The translations under genes and the position numbers were made by a program. DNA of 32,093 nucleotides from a virus: the IMG/VR virus record IMGVR_UViG_3300030090_000612, positions 1-32,093 of that record. One strand, 5' to 3'. How positions within the stretch are numbered: the stretch's first letter is position 1; each line of letters begins with the position of its first letter. This document shows, piece by piece, positions 1 to 6,505 of the stretch. The notes beneath the pieces were generated by a model. The model did not search any database and was not told where the DNA came from. It was given only the letters and a program-made list of their open reading frames with translations.

Positions 1-816
1 AAGTAATTGCCGTCTTTGTTGTTCAGGTAATGACAGAAGCATTGCTTCATAGTCACCTTGAGTGGCTAGATAAGGATTGTCTGAAAGACGTGCAGGTATA
101 AACCTACGTTTAAAGAGAGACTTTCCAGCCTTGGCATGACCTGTTGGATAACGTAATACCTCTGTTGTTTCAATATCTGTAGCGTCAAATGGTGTACCAT
201 GTGGTGCAGGGTCAATAAACATTTTCTTAACCCAATGATGTCCTCTTCCTCCTGGGTTAGTAGTAGCCCTCATAAACACAGGCAAGTCAGGTGCAGTGGA
301 CCGTAGACGTGACCGCATGTAGTTCCATGCAAAGGGTGTGGGCCATTGAGTTAGCTCGTCAAAGCCTATCCAGCTAAATGCTAGACCTTGGTAGCGCAGG
401 ACGTCATCTTCTCTATCTAGGTAGGACATCCACAATCTCGCACCAGAGGGTGCAGTCCACTGCATCTTTCTTTCTGACCACTTAATGCCACGCCATATCT
501 TAGGGTACATTTCTTGAGATTTAAATATAAGTTCTCTAAGTTCCTCTGTAGTATGTCGTAATAGTAGTCCTGAAAAATCGGGATGACCCATATATCTTAA
601 AGGGTCTGCTAACATTGCGTATGATTTGCCACCACCTGCACTACCACCATATAGTACTTCACGTTCTGATGCAGCTAGAAAAGCTGTTTGTGGCCCTTCA
701 TTTGGCTTAAATACAACATTATGTTTTTCTTCAATGGGTACAACTTCTTTTATTATTGCACTAGGCGGCTTGCTCACTGCTTTCTGTTTGGTCGTTGTCT
801 TTGTTTGTTTTTGCAC
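1..816 (-). CDS. terL: Terminase large subunit, N-terminal part (gene runs off the left edge)
   Basis: ATP-driven DNA-packaging motor and headful/cos nuclease. Only the ATPase half is in the window. Numbered from the GTG at 816, the Walker A motif GGSAGGGKS lies at about residues 57-65. The Walker B/catalytic acid stretch WIGFDE is at about 149-154, and the coupling-type motif ATTNPGGRGHHW at about 184-195. The C-terminal RNase H-like nuclease would lie beyond base 1. The start is uncertain: TTG at 834 has GGAGGAGA just upstream at short spacing, while GTG at 816 and GTG at 777 are also in frame. All three overlap the end of the preceding HTH gene, as is common for terS-terL pairs. Identity is secure; the start is not. 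Confidence 0.93.
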   Translation of the reverse strand, partial: MQKQTKTTTKQKAVSKPPSAIIKEVVPIEEKHNVVFKPNEGPQTAFLAASEREVLYGGSAGGGKSYAMLADPLRYMGHPDFSGLLLRHTTEELRELIFKSQEMYPKIWRGIKWSERKMQWTAPSGARLWMSYLDREDDVLRYQGLAFSWIGFDELTQWPTPFAWNYMRSRLRSTAPDLPVFMRATTNPGGRGHHWVKKMFIDPAPHGTPFDATDIETTEVLRYPTGHAKAGKSLFKRRFIPARLSDNPYLATQGDYEAMLLSLPEQQRRQLL

Positions 817-1198
817 CGAGTCTTGTTTTTTCAATCTCCTCCGCTTTGGCGATTGCCTTTTTCGCATAGTTTGCCCATCTGCGTAAGCTGCCAGCTTTGT
901 TTTTACGTCTTCGCTCATTATCTAATCTTTTTCTTAAACCTATGTGGGATATAGATCGTCCTGTATTTCGAGTTAGCCAGTGTGCTACTTCTCTATAAGA
1001 ATATTGTTTTAATAATGTTTTTGCTTTTTCTAATAAATCTAATTCATGTTCTAACGGTAAAAGAATGTCTTTATCTTTAGGATCAATTTCGTACCCAAAT
1101 GGTATTGTCCTTGCAATACGAGGTATAGGAATCCAATCATTATCTTCTTTAAGATCTGTTGGTTGGGGTAATTTCCATGTACCTAAAGGCTTAGTCAT
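761..1198 (-). CDS. HTH protein directly upstream of terL (possible packaging or terminase-associated protein)
   Basis: A 145-residue charged protein. Residues about 65-95 (SYREVAHWL through ISHIGLRKRLDNERRRK) look like a DNA-binding helix-turn-helix in which a Tyr-Arg-Glu-Val-Ala segment starts the first helix. A basic helical region and an acidic, Gln/Ser-rich tail follow. The gene overlaps the start of terL, so it may act as a DNA-recognition subunit or accessory of packaging. The 123-aa gene at 1433-1804 is the better small-terminase candidate by its overall pattern, so this one is called only as an HTH protein. Function beyond DNA binding is inferred from position. Confidence 0.75.
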   Translation of the reverse strand: MTKPLGTWKLPQPTDLKEDNDWIPIPRIARTIPFGYEIDPKDKDILLPLEHELDLLEKAKTLLKQYSYREVAHWLTRNTGRSISHIGLRKRLDNERRRKNKAGSLRRWANYAKKAIAKAEEIEKTRLGAKTNKDNDQTESSEQAA

Positions 1199-1429
1199 TT
1201 ATTTATTTTTTAAATTATTAACAATAGTAACAGGATTAACGTAATTTTTTGATGTAGCAACACCGCCTTTAGAAAAGCCTTTTATTTCAGCCATAGGCTC
1301 TCCATACTTTTCATCCATTTCGTGTGCAAAATCTTCTAGTTTTATTAAATATTCTAATGGACGTTTTTCATACATTCTCATCAGTCTATCGTATCTAGCA
1401 CGATCTGTTTTATTTAATTTTTTACCCAT
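1199..1429 (-). CDS. Small hypothetical protein with LEDFAxxMDxKY motif
   Basis: A 76-residue charged protein ending one base before the HTH gene's start codon. It contains LEDFAHEMDEKYGEP at about residues 31-45. The same pattern (LEDFA..MD.KY) occurs in the 110-aa protein at 7475-7807, so the two are probably distant paralogues. The middle has the small-residue stretch KGGVATSKN, a GG-type linker seen in other short proteins of this phage. No function is recognised. Its place inside the packaging cassette suggests a virion or assembly role, but nothing in the sequence proves this. Confidence 0.7.
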   Translation of the reverse strand: MGKKLNKTDRARYDRLMRMYEKRPLEYLIKLEDFAHEMDEKYGEPMAEIKGFSKGGVATSKNYVNPVTIVNNLKNK

Positions 1430-1432
1430 AGT

Positions 1433-1804
1433 TTAATCCTCATTATCTATTTGTTTAGGTGGCATAAGCATTACACCACCTTTTGCTTCTACTTGCATCT
1501 TTTCAGTTTTAACAAGACCTGTACGATCTAGTAACTCTTTAGCTGCTGCCATCTTATCACGTATACCTAACTCTGTGGGATCATACAATGCACCTACCAT
1601 TGACATTGCAGCTTTAGGAGCATTACGTGCTAAATATATTTGAGTAGCTTCTAATACTTCTTCTTTAATAGAGGGTAATATATCTCCTACAGTTGTAGTA
1701 TCTGCATAACCTGCAAGTTTTTTAGCTTGTACTAAATCTCCTTGAGCTTCATCAAATAATACTGCAAGAAGTTTTTGTTGCTTCTCTGTTAATTGTCTTG
1801 TCAT
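1433..1804 (-). CDS. terS: Probable terminase small subunit
   Basis: A 123-residue protein with the usual small-terminase layout. It starts with LTEKQQKLLAVLFDEAQGD, an HTH-forming segment, followed by a helix with AKKLAGYADTTTVGD. A central helical region with IYLARNAPKAAMSMVGAL follows, then AAAKELLDRTGL, typical of phage and prophage small terminases in which DNA-binding and oligomerisation helices precede a short tail. The C-terminus is Gly/Pro-rich and acidic. The ATG at 1804 overlaps the TGA of the lipoprotein gene (ATGA), so the two are translationally coupled. Position two genes ahead of terL fits a recognition subunit that binds the phage genome and feeds the motor. Confidence 0.78.
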   Translation of the reverse strand: MTRQLTEKQQKLLAVLFDEAQGDLVQAKKLAGYADTTTVGDILPSIKEEVLEATQIYLARNAPKAAMSMVGALYDPTELGIRDKMAAAKELLDRTGLVKTEKMQVEAKGGVMLMPPKQIDNED

Positions 1805-2262
1805 TGTTCTACTTTCTGTCTGTAACTATTAAACACTGGTAAATCACTTGGATTATCTGTTACATTTTTTTCTTTTACAACTAATACTTTAGGTTCTCTA
1901 CGCCTAAATAATGCTAAAAAGAAATTCTTTACACCTAAAGCTATTTCAGTAGGGGTAGGTAATAACCAACCTAAAATAAGTAATAACATAACCCAAGGTG
2001 GTATATTCTGGTTTTTAATTAAAAGTTCTTCTACCATTCCTGTTTTTACTGGATTCTCTTCCAATACTTCTGTCTGTATAACATCTCTACCTGCGCTAGT
2101 ATTTGTTTCTTCTTCAAGCGATATAGCAGCTTGTCTATTTTCTTTACCAATCTGTGCATTGGAATTTACGTTTGTTCCACTTCCACCACCACCTGACATA
2201 AGACCAGATAGTGTTGATAAGCCACATCCAGAAAGAAATAAAAATAGAACTAGCCATCTCAT
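1801..2262 (-). CDS. Lipoprotein with C-terminal membrane span; candidate unimolecular spanin
   Basis: A 153-residue protein. It starts with a lipoprotein signal peptide, MRWLVLFLFLSGCG, with the lipobox Cys at residue 13. A Gly/Ser/Asn-rich low-complexity segment follows (residues about 20-45, including NAQIGKENRQ). One strongly hydrophobic segment, PPWVMLLLILGWLLP (about 88-102), precedes a basic tail. An outer-membrane lipid anchor plus an inner-membrane span in one chain is the design of T1 gp11-type u-spanins, which fuse the two membranes in the last step of lysis. The gene follows the endolysin with TAATG overlap, which supports a lysis role. The 50-residue cytoplasmic tail is longer than expected for a u-spanin, so this is a candidate only. 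Confidence 0.65.
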   Translation of the reverse strand: MRWLVLFLFLSGCGLSTLSGLMSGGGGSGTNVNSNAQIGKENRQAAISLEEETNTSAGRDVIQTEVLEENPVKTGMVEELLIKNQNIPPWVMLLLILGWLLPTPTEIALGVKNFFLALFRRREPKVLVVKEKNVTDNPSDLPVFNSYRQKVEQ

Positions 2263-2714
2263 TAGGTTAATTCAAAATGTGGACCATCAATGAACGGTCT
2301 ACGTCCTTGGGATCTACGTAAATCTATATAACCCATCATGGCATCTTCCATAGTGCCATCCCATTCAGCTATGTCATCTATATGCCATGCTGCCCCCCAC
2401 CTTATTTTAGTACCAAGTTCTCTTGCTGCAGTCTTCATTGCATCAGCTATATCGTCATAAAGATTAAGTTCCCAAGAAGGCTGACCTTCCCAGTATGCCA
2501 TTAAGTCTACGGCTCTTCCATCTAAATGTTTAGATTTCATTGTCTGGGATTTACCAGCAGCATAAAGTTTAGCCTGTTCTGCTTCAGTCCGTAAGCCATA
2601 AATACATCCAAAATCTACCTTAGTACGTTGAATAGCTTTTACAACTACATCAACTAAATCTTGTTCTACACCTTCTAATTTTTGTATACTTCTTTTACCT
2701 AATCTGAATGTCAT
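2262..2714 (-). CDS. Endolysin, M15-family L-alanyl-D-glutamate endopeptidase type
   Basis: A 150-residue peptidase that would cut peptidoglycan stem peptides at the end of infection. Zinc-site motifs of the VanY/CwlK/T5-endolysin group are visible: SKHLDGRAVDL at residues 61-71 (ligands His63 and Asp70) and GPHFEL at 144-149 (ligand His146). The upstream GLRTEAEQAKLYAAGKS segment is also typical of the fold. There is no signal peptide, so export would need a holin; no clear holin gene is recognised, though several one-span proteins lie upstream. Its stop overlaps the ATG of the spanin-like lipoprotein (TAATG), giving an endolysin-spanin cassette immediately before the packaging genes. Confidence 0.9.
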   Translation of the reverse strand: MTFRLGKRSIQKLEGVEQDLVDVVVKAIQRTKVDFGCIYGLRTEAEQAKLYAAGKSQTMKSKHLDGRAVDLMAYWEGQPSWELNLYDDIADAMKTAARELGTKIRWGAAWHIDDIAEWDGTMEDAMMGYIDLRRSQGRRPFIDGPHFELT

Positions 2715-2724
2715 CTTTTATCCT

Positions 2725-3315
2725 TTATTTAAATAAACCACTTTTACGCATATCTCTATGTCCTGTACGTTTATTAATTATTAAACCACCTTTATTAGCT
2801 TTTTTACTAAACCAAAAATTTATAAATTCTTGTTTTGTTGGATTATGCTTTTGAAGAAATTTTAATATTTGTTTTGAAGTTTCTCGTCCAACTTGAGTTT
2901 CAGGTGCAGTTTTAGATTTGTAAAATCTATCTTCTATCTCACCAAAAGACATTGTTTTATCATCTTTAAATAAAATATAAGGAACTATTTCTCCATCAAC
3001 TGTATAATGATTTATCTCAAACATTTTTTCTTTACTAATACTAGAATCAGAAGATTTAGTTACTGAGTCAGAAGATTTAGTTACTGAGTCAGAAGATTTA
3101 GTTACTGAGTCAGGTCTAAGTCTAGGTCTAGGTTGAGGTTTAGTTACTGAGTCAGGTCTAAGTCTAGGTCTAGGTTGAGGTTTAGTTACTGAGTCAGGTC
3201 TACGTCTAGGTCTAGGTTGAGATTCTACTGAGTCAGGTCTACGTCTAGGTCTAAGTTTAGATCTAGTTAGAGGTTGAAGTTCTGATTTTGGAGATTTAAT
3301 TTTAGATTTTGGCAT
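2725..3315 (-). CDS. Repeat-rich Arg/Pro/Ser protein with C-terminal RTGHRDMRKSGLFK motif
   Basis: A 196-residue protein in three parts. Residues 1-95 are low-complexity: about four copies of a PRPRxRPDSV-type unit followed by three copies of KSSDSVT. Residues about 95-170 form a normal, mixed alpha/beta-looking domain (FEINHYTVDGEIVPYILF, then a helical stretch with KQILKFLQKHNP). The end is TGHRDMRKSGLFK, nearly the same as the end of the unrelated 110-aa protein at 7475-7807 (TGHIDMRKGGLFK). The repeat half is strongly basic and likely disordered; it could bind nucleic acid or a partner. No family is recognised. It lies between the transporter-like gene and the endolysin. Confidence 0.75.
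   Translation of the reverse strand: MPKSKIKSPKSELQPLTRSKLRPRRRPDSVESQPRPRRRPDSVTKPQPRPRLRPDSVTKPQPRPRLRPDSVTKSSDSVTKSSDSVTKSSDSSISKEKMFEINHYTVDGEIVPYILFKDDKTMSFGEIEDRFYKSKTAPETQVGRETSKQILKFLQKHNPTKQEFINFWFSKKANKGGLIINKRTGHRDMRKSGLFK
3047..3232. repeat. In-gene tandem repeats: 21-bp unit x3 and 42-bp unit x2 plus degenerate copies
   Basis: On the plus strand the 21-base unit TCAGAAGATTTAGTTACTGAG occurs three times head to tail (3047-3067, 3068-3088, 3089-3109). A 42-base unit starting TCAGGTCTAAGTCTAGG is then repeated exactly at 3110-3151 and 3152-3193. A related 39-base copy follows at 3194-3232, and a decayed copy runs on. All units keep the reading frame and encode the KSSDSVT and PRPRxRPDSV peptide repeats. 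Unit lengths divisible by three suggest growth by slipped replication or unequal recombination under selection for the frame. Confidence 0.95.
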
Positions 3316-3328
3316 TTTTTATTTCCTT

Positions 3329-3757
3329 TTAAACTCTACTTACTAGTTTAGCTATTTGTTGTACAAAAGGAAGTAAAGCTATTGCCATCAATAAATTAAC
3401 TCCTGTATGTACTAAAGCTATTCTTAATGTATCACCTCTTGGCATACCATCTGATACTAATAAACCAGCTAACCATATTGTACCTGTTGTACCTACATTA
3501 GCTCCTAATACTGCACCTATAGCTGCAGGTAAAGGAACTGCTCCACTCGCTACAAGAGCTATTATTGCGGTGGTAGATAGTGAAGATGACTGCCAAGCCA
3601 AAGTCATAATAATACCACCAAAAAACATGTAAACTGGATTAGCTATAAACCAAGATAAATGATCTATGTTTCCTAGTTCTTTCATACCACCAGAAAACAT
3701 CTTCAAGCCAATATAAAAAATAACTAGTCCAATAATAATTTGAACTGAATTGTACAT
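3329..3757 (-). CDS. Half-length Na+/phosphate cotransporter-like membrane protein (NptA/Na_Pi_cotrans domain)
   Basis: A 142-residue, very hydrophobic protein that carries one copy of the Na/Pi cotransporter repeat. The signature QSSS is at residues 56-59 within LAWQSSSLSTTAIIALVASG. The second hallmark, GANVGTT, is at 85-91 within GAVLGANVGTTGT, and the closing ALVHTGVNLL at about 114-123 also fits the family. Cellular NptA/YjbB-type carriers have two such repeats in a chain of 300 or more residues, so this is about half a transporter and would have to dimerise or assemble with a host subunit to transport. It lies in the minus-strand block between the EF-hand membrane gene and the endolysin. 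Likely an auxiliary metabolic gene for phosphate uptake; a structural or regulatory membrane role cannot be excluded. Confidence 0.85.
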   Translation of the reverse strand: MYNSVQIIIGLVIFYIGLKMFSGGMKELGNIDHLSWFIANPVYMFFGGIIMTLAWQSSSLSTTAIIALVASGAVPLPAAIGAVLGANVGTTGTIWLAGLLVSDGMPRGDTLRIALVHTGVNLLMAIALLPFVQQIAKLVSRV

Positions 3758-3762
3758 TTAAG

Positions 3763-4098
3763 CTAGTAGCCACCTTTATCTTTTTTCATTGCTATTTTAT
3801 TACCCATAGGTTTACCAGCCATATAAGCTGTTGCACCCATATATGCAGCTACGACACCTGTCTGTGCAATATAAAACAACCCCAACAAATCTGCTAGGGC
3901 TTGTACTCTTGAGTCAGACACCATTGGAGTAAACAGATATACAGATAGTCCAATCATCATTAGCATGGCTACCCATGCCATTTTCTTTTGTGATTCTGCT
4001 TTTTCTTCACGTAGCTCTATCTCAAGCATACGTTCTTTACGGTTTATCTCTTCCTCTGTGATTTTACCATCACCATCTAAATCAAAATCAATTACCAT
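3763..4098 (-). CDS. EF-hand membrane protein
   Basis: The protein is 111 residues from the ATG at 4098, which overlaps the stop of the upstream Cys-rich micro-ORF (TAATG); an in-frame ATG at 4107 would add three residues. Residues 6-17 (DLDGDGKITEEE) match the 12-position EF-hand calcium loop exactly: Asp at 1, 3 and 5, Gly 6, Ile 8, Glu 12. A charged helix follows (about 20-38), then two hydrophobic segments, MAWVAMLMMIGLSVYLF (about 40-56) and LLGLFYIAQTGVVAAYMG (about 71-88), and a basic tail. A single EF-hand ahead of two membrane spans suggests calcium-responsive behaviour or stabilisation. The role is unknown; it is adjacent to the phosphate-transporter-like gene. Confidence 0.8.
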   Translation of the reverse strand: MVIDFDLDGDGKITEEEINRKERMLEIELREEKAESQKKMAWVAMLMMIGLSVYLFTPMVSDSRVQALADLLGLFYIAQTGVVAAYMGATAYMAGKPMGNKIAMKKDKGGY

Positions 4099-4196
4099 TA
4101 ACAACAATCACAATCTGGACTACATTTACGATTTAGTAAAGCACAGAACAATCTTTTAAAATATCGTCTAATACCTTTTACTATATTCATTATCAT
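4098..4196 (-). CDS. Cys-rich micro-protein (32 aa)
   Basis: A 32-residue reading frame. GGGAGA lies six bases before the ATG at 4196, which itself overlaps the stop of the preceding gene (TAATG). Its own TAA overlaps the ATG of the EF-hand gene in the same way. The product is basic and amphipathic at the front (KGIRRYFKRLF) and ends in a cysteine cluster, RKCSPDCDCC. Two-sided stop-start coupling and a ribosome-binding site make translation likely. The cluster could bind metal or form disulfides. No family is recognised. Confidence 0.55.
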   Translation of the reverse strand: MIMNIVKGIRRYFKRLFCALLNRKCSPDCDCC

Positions 4197-4654
4197 TATA
4201 TTCTCCCTGTCATTCCTAATAAAATTAGTGTACCTAAACCTAAAAAAATTAAAAGCACAACTCCTATAATACTATACATAACAATAGCGTCAAATCTTTC
4301 TTCTCGTTGTCGCTCTAATGCTTCTTGTTGTTCTTTACGTTCTCTACGTATTTGAGATCTTAAAGCAATTAATTCCTGCCAAGCATTAAAACCTCTAGTT
4401 GCTATTATTATTTCACGTAAATTATTCTCTAGGTCTTTAGCTTCCTGTAATTTTACAAATGTATCTAGTGCCTGTTCATTTGCACTTCCTCTAAATACAC
4501 TGTCTTTCTTTTTTGTATGGGCATTTCTACAGTCATCTATTGCGTCAAATAGAGTTCCTATATCCTTGCCTAATTCAGCTATAGATTTGCCAGCACCCAC
4601 CGCAGTTTTAATAGCTCCAAATGCAGCTATTGCCATTGTTATAGGTTCTGGCAT
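4196..4654 (-). CDS. Coiled-coil protein with C-terminal membrane span
   Basis: A 152-residue protein in three parts. An N-terminal small-residue amphipathic segment (MAIAAFGAIKTAVGAGKSIAELG, residues 7-29) comes first. A long charged helix, likely coiled coil (about 68-122, dense in Glu, Arg and Gln), follows. One strong membrane span, IIGVVLLIFLGLGTLILLGM, lies near the end. This pattern (MPEP start, AFGAIK, helix, span) recurs in short proteins of marine phages as I remember them, but no function is established. It could be a virion-associated membrane-contact or lysis-region protein. The next gene starts at its stop (TAATG). Confidence 0.75.
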   Translation of the reverse strand: MPEPITMAIAAFGAIKTAVGAGKSIAELGKDIGTLFDAIDDCRNAHTKKKDSVFRGSANEQALDTFVKLQEAKDLENNLREIIIATRGFNAWQELIALRSQIRRERKEQQEALERQREERFDAIVMYSIIGVVLLIFLGLGTLILLGMTGRI

Positions 4655-4713
4655 TTCTATTCTTTCTTATTATTACATTTTATACATAAGCCTAACAAAG
4701 TTGTTACGTAAAT

Positions 4714-5307
4714 TTAAAATACAGTATATTCTACCATAACAGTAAATCTACCTTGTTGGGAAGTATTACTATTCAGTGTTGTTGTTGTACATGCATACAA
4801 GTATATTAAACTAGAAGCAACTGTAATATTAGGGTCAAACACATGAACACCAGCACTATTAAAGTTTATATCAATTTCAGTTACACTTGGAGCAGCAGAT
4901 ATTTGTGGGTCAATCAAAGCTGCACCTGCACCTACAATCTCTGTACCTGAAGAAACAGCAGAGTTAGTTGCAGTTCCTGAAGTTGCACTAAGTTGCAAGT
5001 TACCTACCAGAGTTTCACCAGAGGCAGTAGTGACAAGTATTTTTACTTTGTCAATAAATATTTTAGTTGCTGCAACAATACCAAGATTAGTTGCATCTAT
5101 TGTTGTATCTAATGTACCAAGCTCAACAAGAATATCATTGTCTGCGTACTGCGTTGTACCACCATTTGTATCAGCTAGTGATCCAGCAAATACTTGGAAT
5201 TTTTTAGTACCAAGAGTTACAGTTCCAGCATCTACATTAAGACCGTCCTTAAATGTAAACTGTGTTTCATACTCTTCAGTACCTTGTGTTAATGTAGTAG
5301 TTGTCAT
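4714..5307 (-). CDS. Beta-rich probable virion protein
   Basis: A 197-residue protein dominated by Thr, Ser, Gly, Ala and Val with alternating hydrophobic residues. It has few charges and no membrane span or signal peptide. The composition and the closing stretch with GVHVFDPNITVASS and RFTVMVEYTVF suggest a beta-sandwich head-decoration, fibre or tail protein. The neighbouring 100-aa gene (5322-5624) has a similar character and also contains an AGVH.F segment (LPAGVHTFVVPK), so the two may be related domains or partners. The call of structural protein is inferred from composition and from the minus-strand block it lies in. Confidence 0.7.
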   Translation of the reverse strand: MTTTTLTQGTEEYETQFTFKDGLNVDAGTVTLGTKKFQVFAGSLADTNGGTTQYADNDILVELGTLDTTIDATNLGIVAATKIFIDKVKILVTTASGETLVGNLQLSATSGTATNSAVSSGTEIVGAGAALIDPQISAAPSVTEIDINFNSAGVHVFDPNITVASSLIYLYACTTTTLNSNTSQQGRFTVMVEYTVF

Positions 5308-5321
5308 TATTAGTTCCTTTC

Positions 5322-5624
5322 CTAAGTTAATACTACTCTTACTACTGTACTTGAACTACTAGCTCTCCTATAATTTAAGATCGTAGAATTACCAACAGCT
5401 TTAGGTACAACAAAAGTATGTACACCAGCAGGTAGTTCAATATCGTTATCATCGACATCCGCTTCGGCTGAACCAAAGTTAATATCTAAAGTATGGCTTG
5501 TTTCAATAATTACCATCTTTGCATTAGTGCAATCAACGTGTGTTGTATTGGTATTACTTAAAGTAACTGCAGTTTCTACAGACCACCCTAAATGTTCTCC
5601 AACTAAAGCTGCTTGATCAACCAT
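5322..5624 (-). CDS. Small beta-rich probable virion protein
   Basis: A 100-residue protein rich in Thr, Val, Asn and Ser with short alternating strands, and no span or signal. It contains HTLDINFGSAEADVDDNDIELPAG (an acidic loop) and the AGVHTF segment shared with the next protein in the block. It resembles capsid-decoration or fibre-associated proteins in composition. The gene lies 14 bases upstream of that neighbour, with an AAGGAA-type ribosome site between them, so they are probably co-translated. No named family is recognised. Confidence 0.68.
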   Translation of the reverse strand: MVDQAALVGEHLGWSVETAVTLSNTNTTHVDCTNAKMVIIETSHTLDINFGSAEADVDDNDIELPAGVHTFVVPKAVGNSTILNYRRASSSSTVVRVVLT

Positions 5625-5638
5625 TTATTCTATCCTTT

Positions 5639-5896
5639 CTAAACCTCTATATTTATTATCTGACCTTTTTCAACTAAATTTTTTAGATATACTCTATTAT
5701 CTGAAAACTTTTCTACTAGTTGTTGTTGTTCAAATAATCTTTTTGCTCTATGAATTTTATTATGTTCGTTTTCTATAATACGTTTTTCTATTCTTTGTGT
5801 AATATTTTCTCGTTCTTGTTTAAGTTTTTGTACATGATCTTGGATGCCTACATTAAAAGGAAGAACACTTTTAAATGCATCTTTAGCTATTTTCAT
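5639..5896 (-). CDS. Coiled-coil hypothetical protein
   Basis: An 85-residue protein, highly charged and predicted by eye to be almost entirely helical. Residues about 20-70 (KLKQERENITQRIEKRII then HRAKRLFEQQQLVEKF) show heptad-like spacing of hydrophobic residues. There is no membrane span, signal or cysteine. It sits between a one-span membrane protein and the two beta-rich proteins. An adaptor or scaffold role would fit, but no function can be assigned from the sequence. Confidence 0.65.
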   Translation of the reverse strand: MKIAKDAFKSVLPFNVGIQDHVQKLKQERENITQRIEKRIIENEHNKIHRAKRLFEQQQLVEKFSDNRVYLKNLVEKGQIINIEV

Positions 5897-5902
5897 ACTG
5901 AT

Positions 5903-6109
5903 TTAGTCGTTTTCGGTGAAGAAGCCATAATTTAGTCCCATTCCATCTACAATATATCCTATTTGTACTGACATTACTTCTGTACGTTTGTCTACAGTTA
6001 TAAGAGTTTCTGTGGCCCAACTCATCCAATTATATGATATATATCCTATTGTACAAATAAGAACACCTATAATTGCATAAGTTACATTTTTATCTATTTG
6101 CATTTCCAT
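5903..6109 (-). CDS. Single-span small membrane protein
   Basis: A 68-residue protein. A short cytoplasmic-looking start (MEMQIDKN) leads into one membrane span (TYAIIGVLICTIGYISYNWM, residues about 10-29), followed by an outer acidic tail. The gene overlaps the end of the basic protein gene by 16 bases. Size and topology would suit a pinholin or antiholin, or a small virion membrane anchor. Several other one-span proteins lie nearby, so this one cannot be named the holin on sequence alone. Confidence 0.62.
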   Translation of the reverse strand: MEMQIDKNVTYAIIGVLICTIGYISYNWMSWATETLITVDKRTEVMSVQIGYIVDGMGLNYGFFTEND

Positions 6110-6423
6110 CTCTTTCTTGCTTGACGTAATCTGCTATTAGGATTTTTAGCAGCTTTAGGAAACTTCTTCATTTGTCCTGCAGACCTTGCACAAAAAGATT
6201 TTCTTCTTTTAGCGTCTTTACTTCCTTTTTTTACTTTACCTGTAACTGCAGTTTTTAGTTTAGAATCTGGGTTATCTCTACGGTACTTAGCCACACCTTT
6301 GGCGGTCATACCTGCCCCTTGTTTAGTAGGGCGTTTATGACCACCTTTAATGGTGTGACCTTTCATCGTACCTTTTTTAGGTGTTTTAGATGTTTTACCT
6401 TTTTTAGATTTTTTCTCAGTCAT
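6094..6423 (-). CDS. Highly basic KRRKSFCARSAG protein, probable DNA-binding or condensing
   Basis: A 109-residue protein, nearly a third Lys and Arg. It starts with a Lys/Gly/Thr-rich tail (residues 1-40) and continues with AKGVAKYRRDNPDSKLKTAVTG (about 41-62) and KRRKSFCARSAGQM (72-85). It ends in SRLRQARKRWKCK with a second cysteine pair position. I recall this YRR.NP.SKL.TAV...RRKSFCAR pattern as conserved in many aquatic phages and some large eukaryotic viruses, usually as an unnamed domain. The charge suggests nucleic-acid packaging or virion DNA binding. That function is inferred, not shown. Confidence 0.8.
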   Translation of the reverse strand: MTEKKSKKGKTSKTPKKGTMKGHTIKGGHKRPTKQGAGMTAKGVAKYRRDNPDSKLKTAVTGKVKKGSKDAKRRKSFCARSAGQMKKFPKAAKNPNSRLRQARKRWKCK

Positions 6424-6424
6424 T

Positions 6425-6493
6425 TTACATAATTGAGTTTATTACTGCTGACACTATAAAAAATGCTGCTACTACTGCTGCCATCTCTATCAT
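6425..6493 (-). CDS. Transmembrane micro-protein (22 aa)
   Basis: A 22-residue reading frame with AAGGAG eight bases before the ATG at 6493. After MIEM it is one hydrophobic stretch of Ala, Val, Phe and Ile ending in NSIM, just enough to cross a membrane once. It fills the gap between the coiled-coil membrane protein and the basic protein. The good ribosome site and exact fit into the gap support translation. It could be a small holin-like or regulatory peptide. Confidence 0.45.
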   Translation of the reverse strand: MIEMAAVVAAFFIVSAVINSIM

Positions 6494-6505
6494 GCTATAT
6501 CTCCT

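Noticed and set aside
626-954. Plus-strand open frames opposite terL and the HTH gene
   Set aside because: Antisense to a gene with clear Walker motifs; no ribosome site and Phe/Cys-rich artefact composition.
3047-3232. Regular repeats considered as a CRISPR array
   Set aside because: Units are directly adjacent without unique spacers, keep the reading frame and encode peptide repeats.
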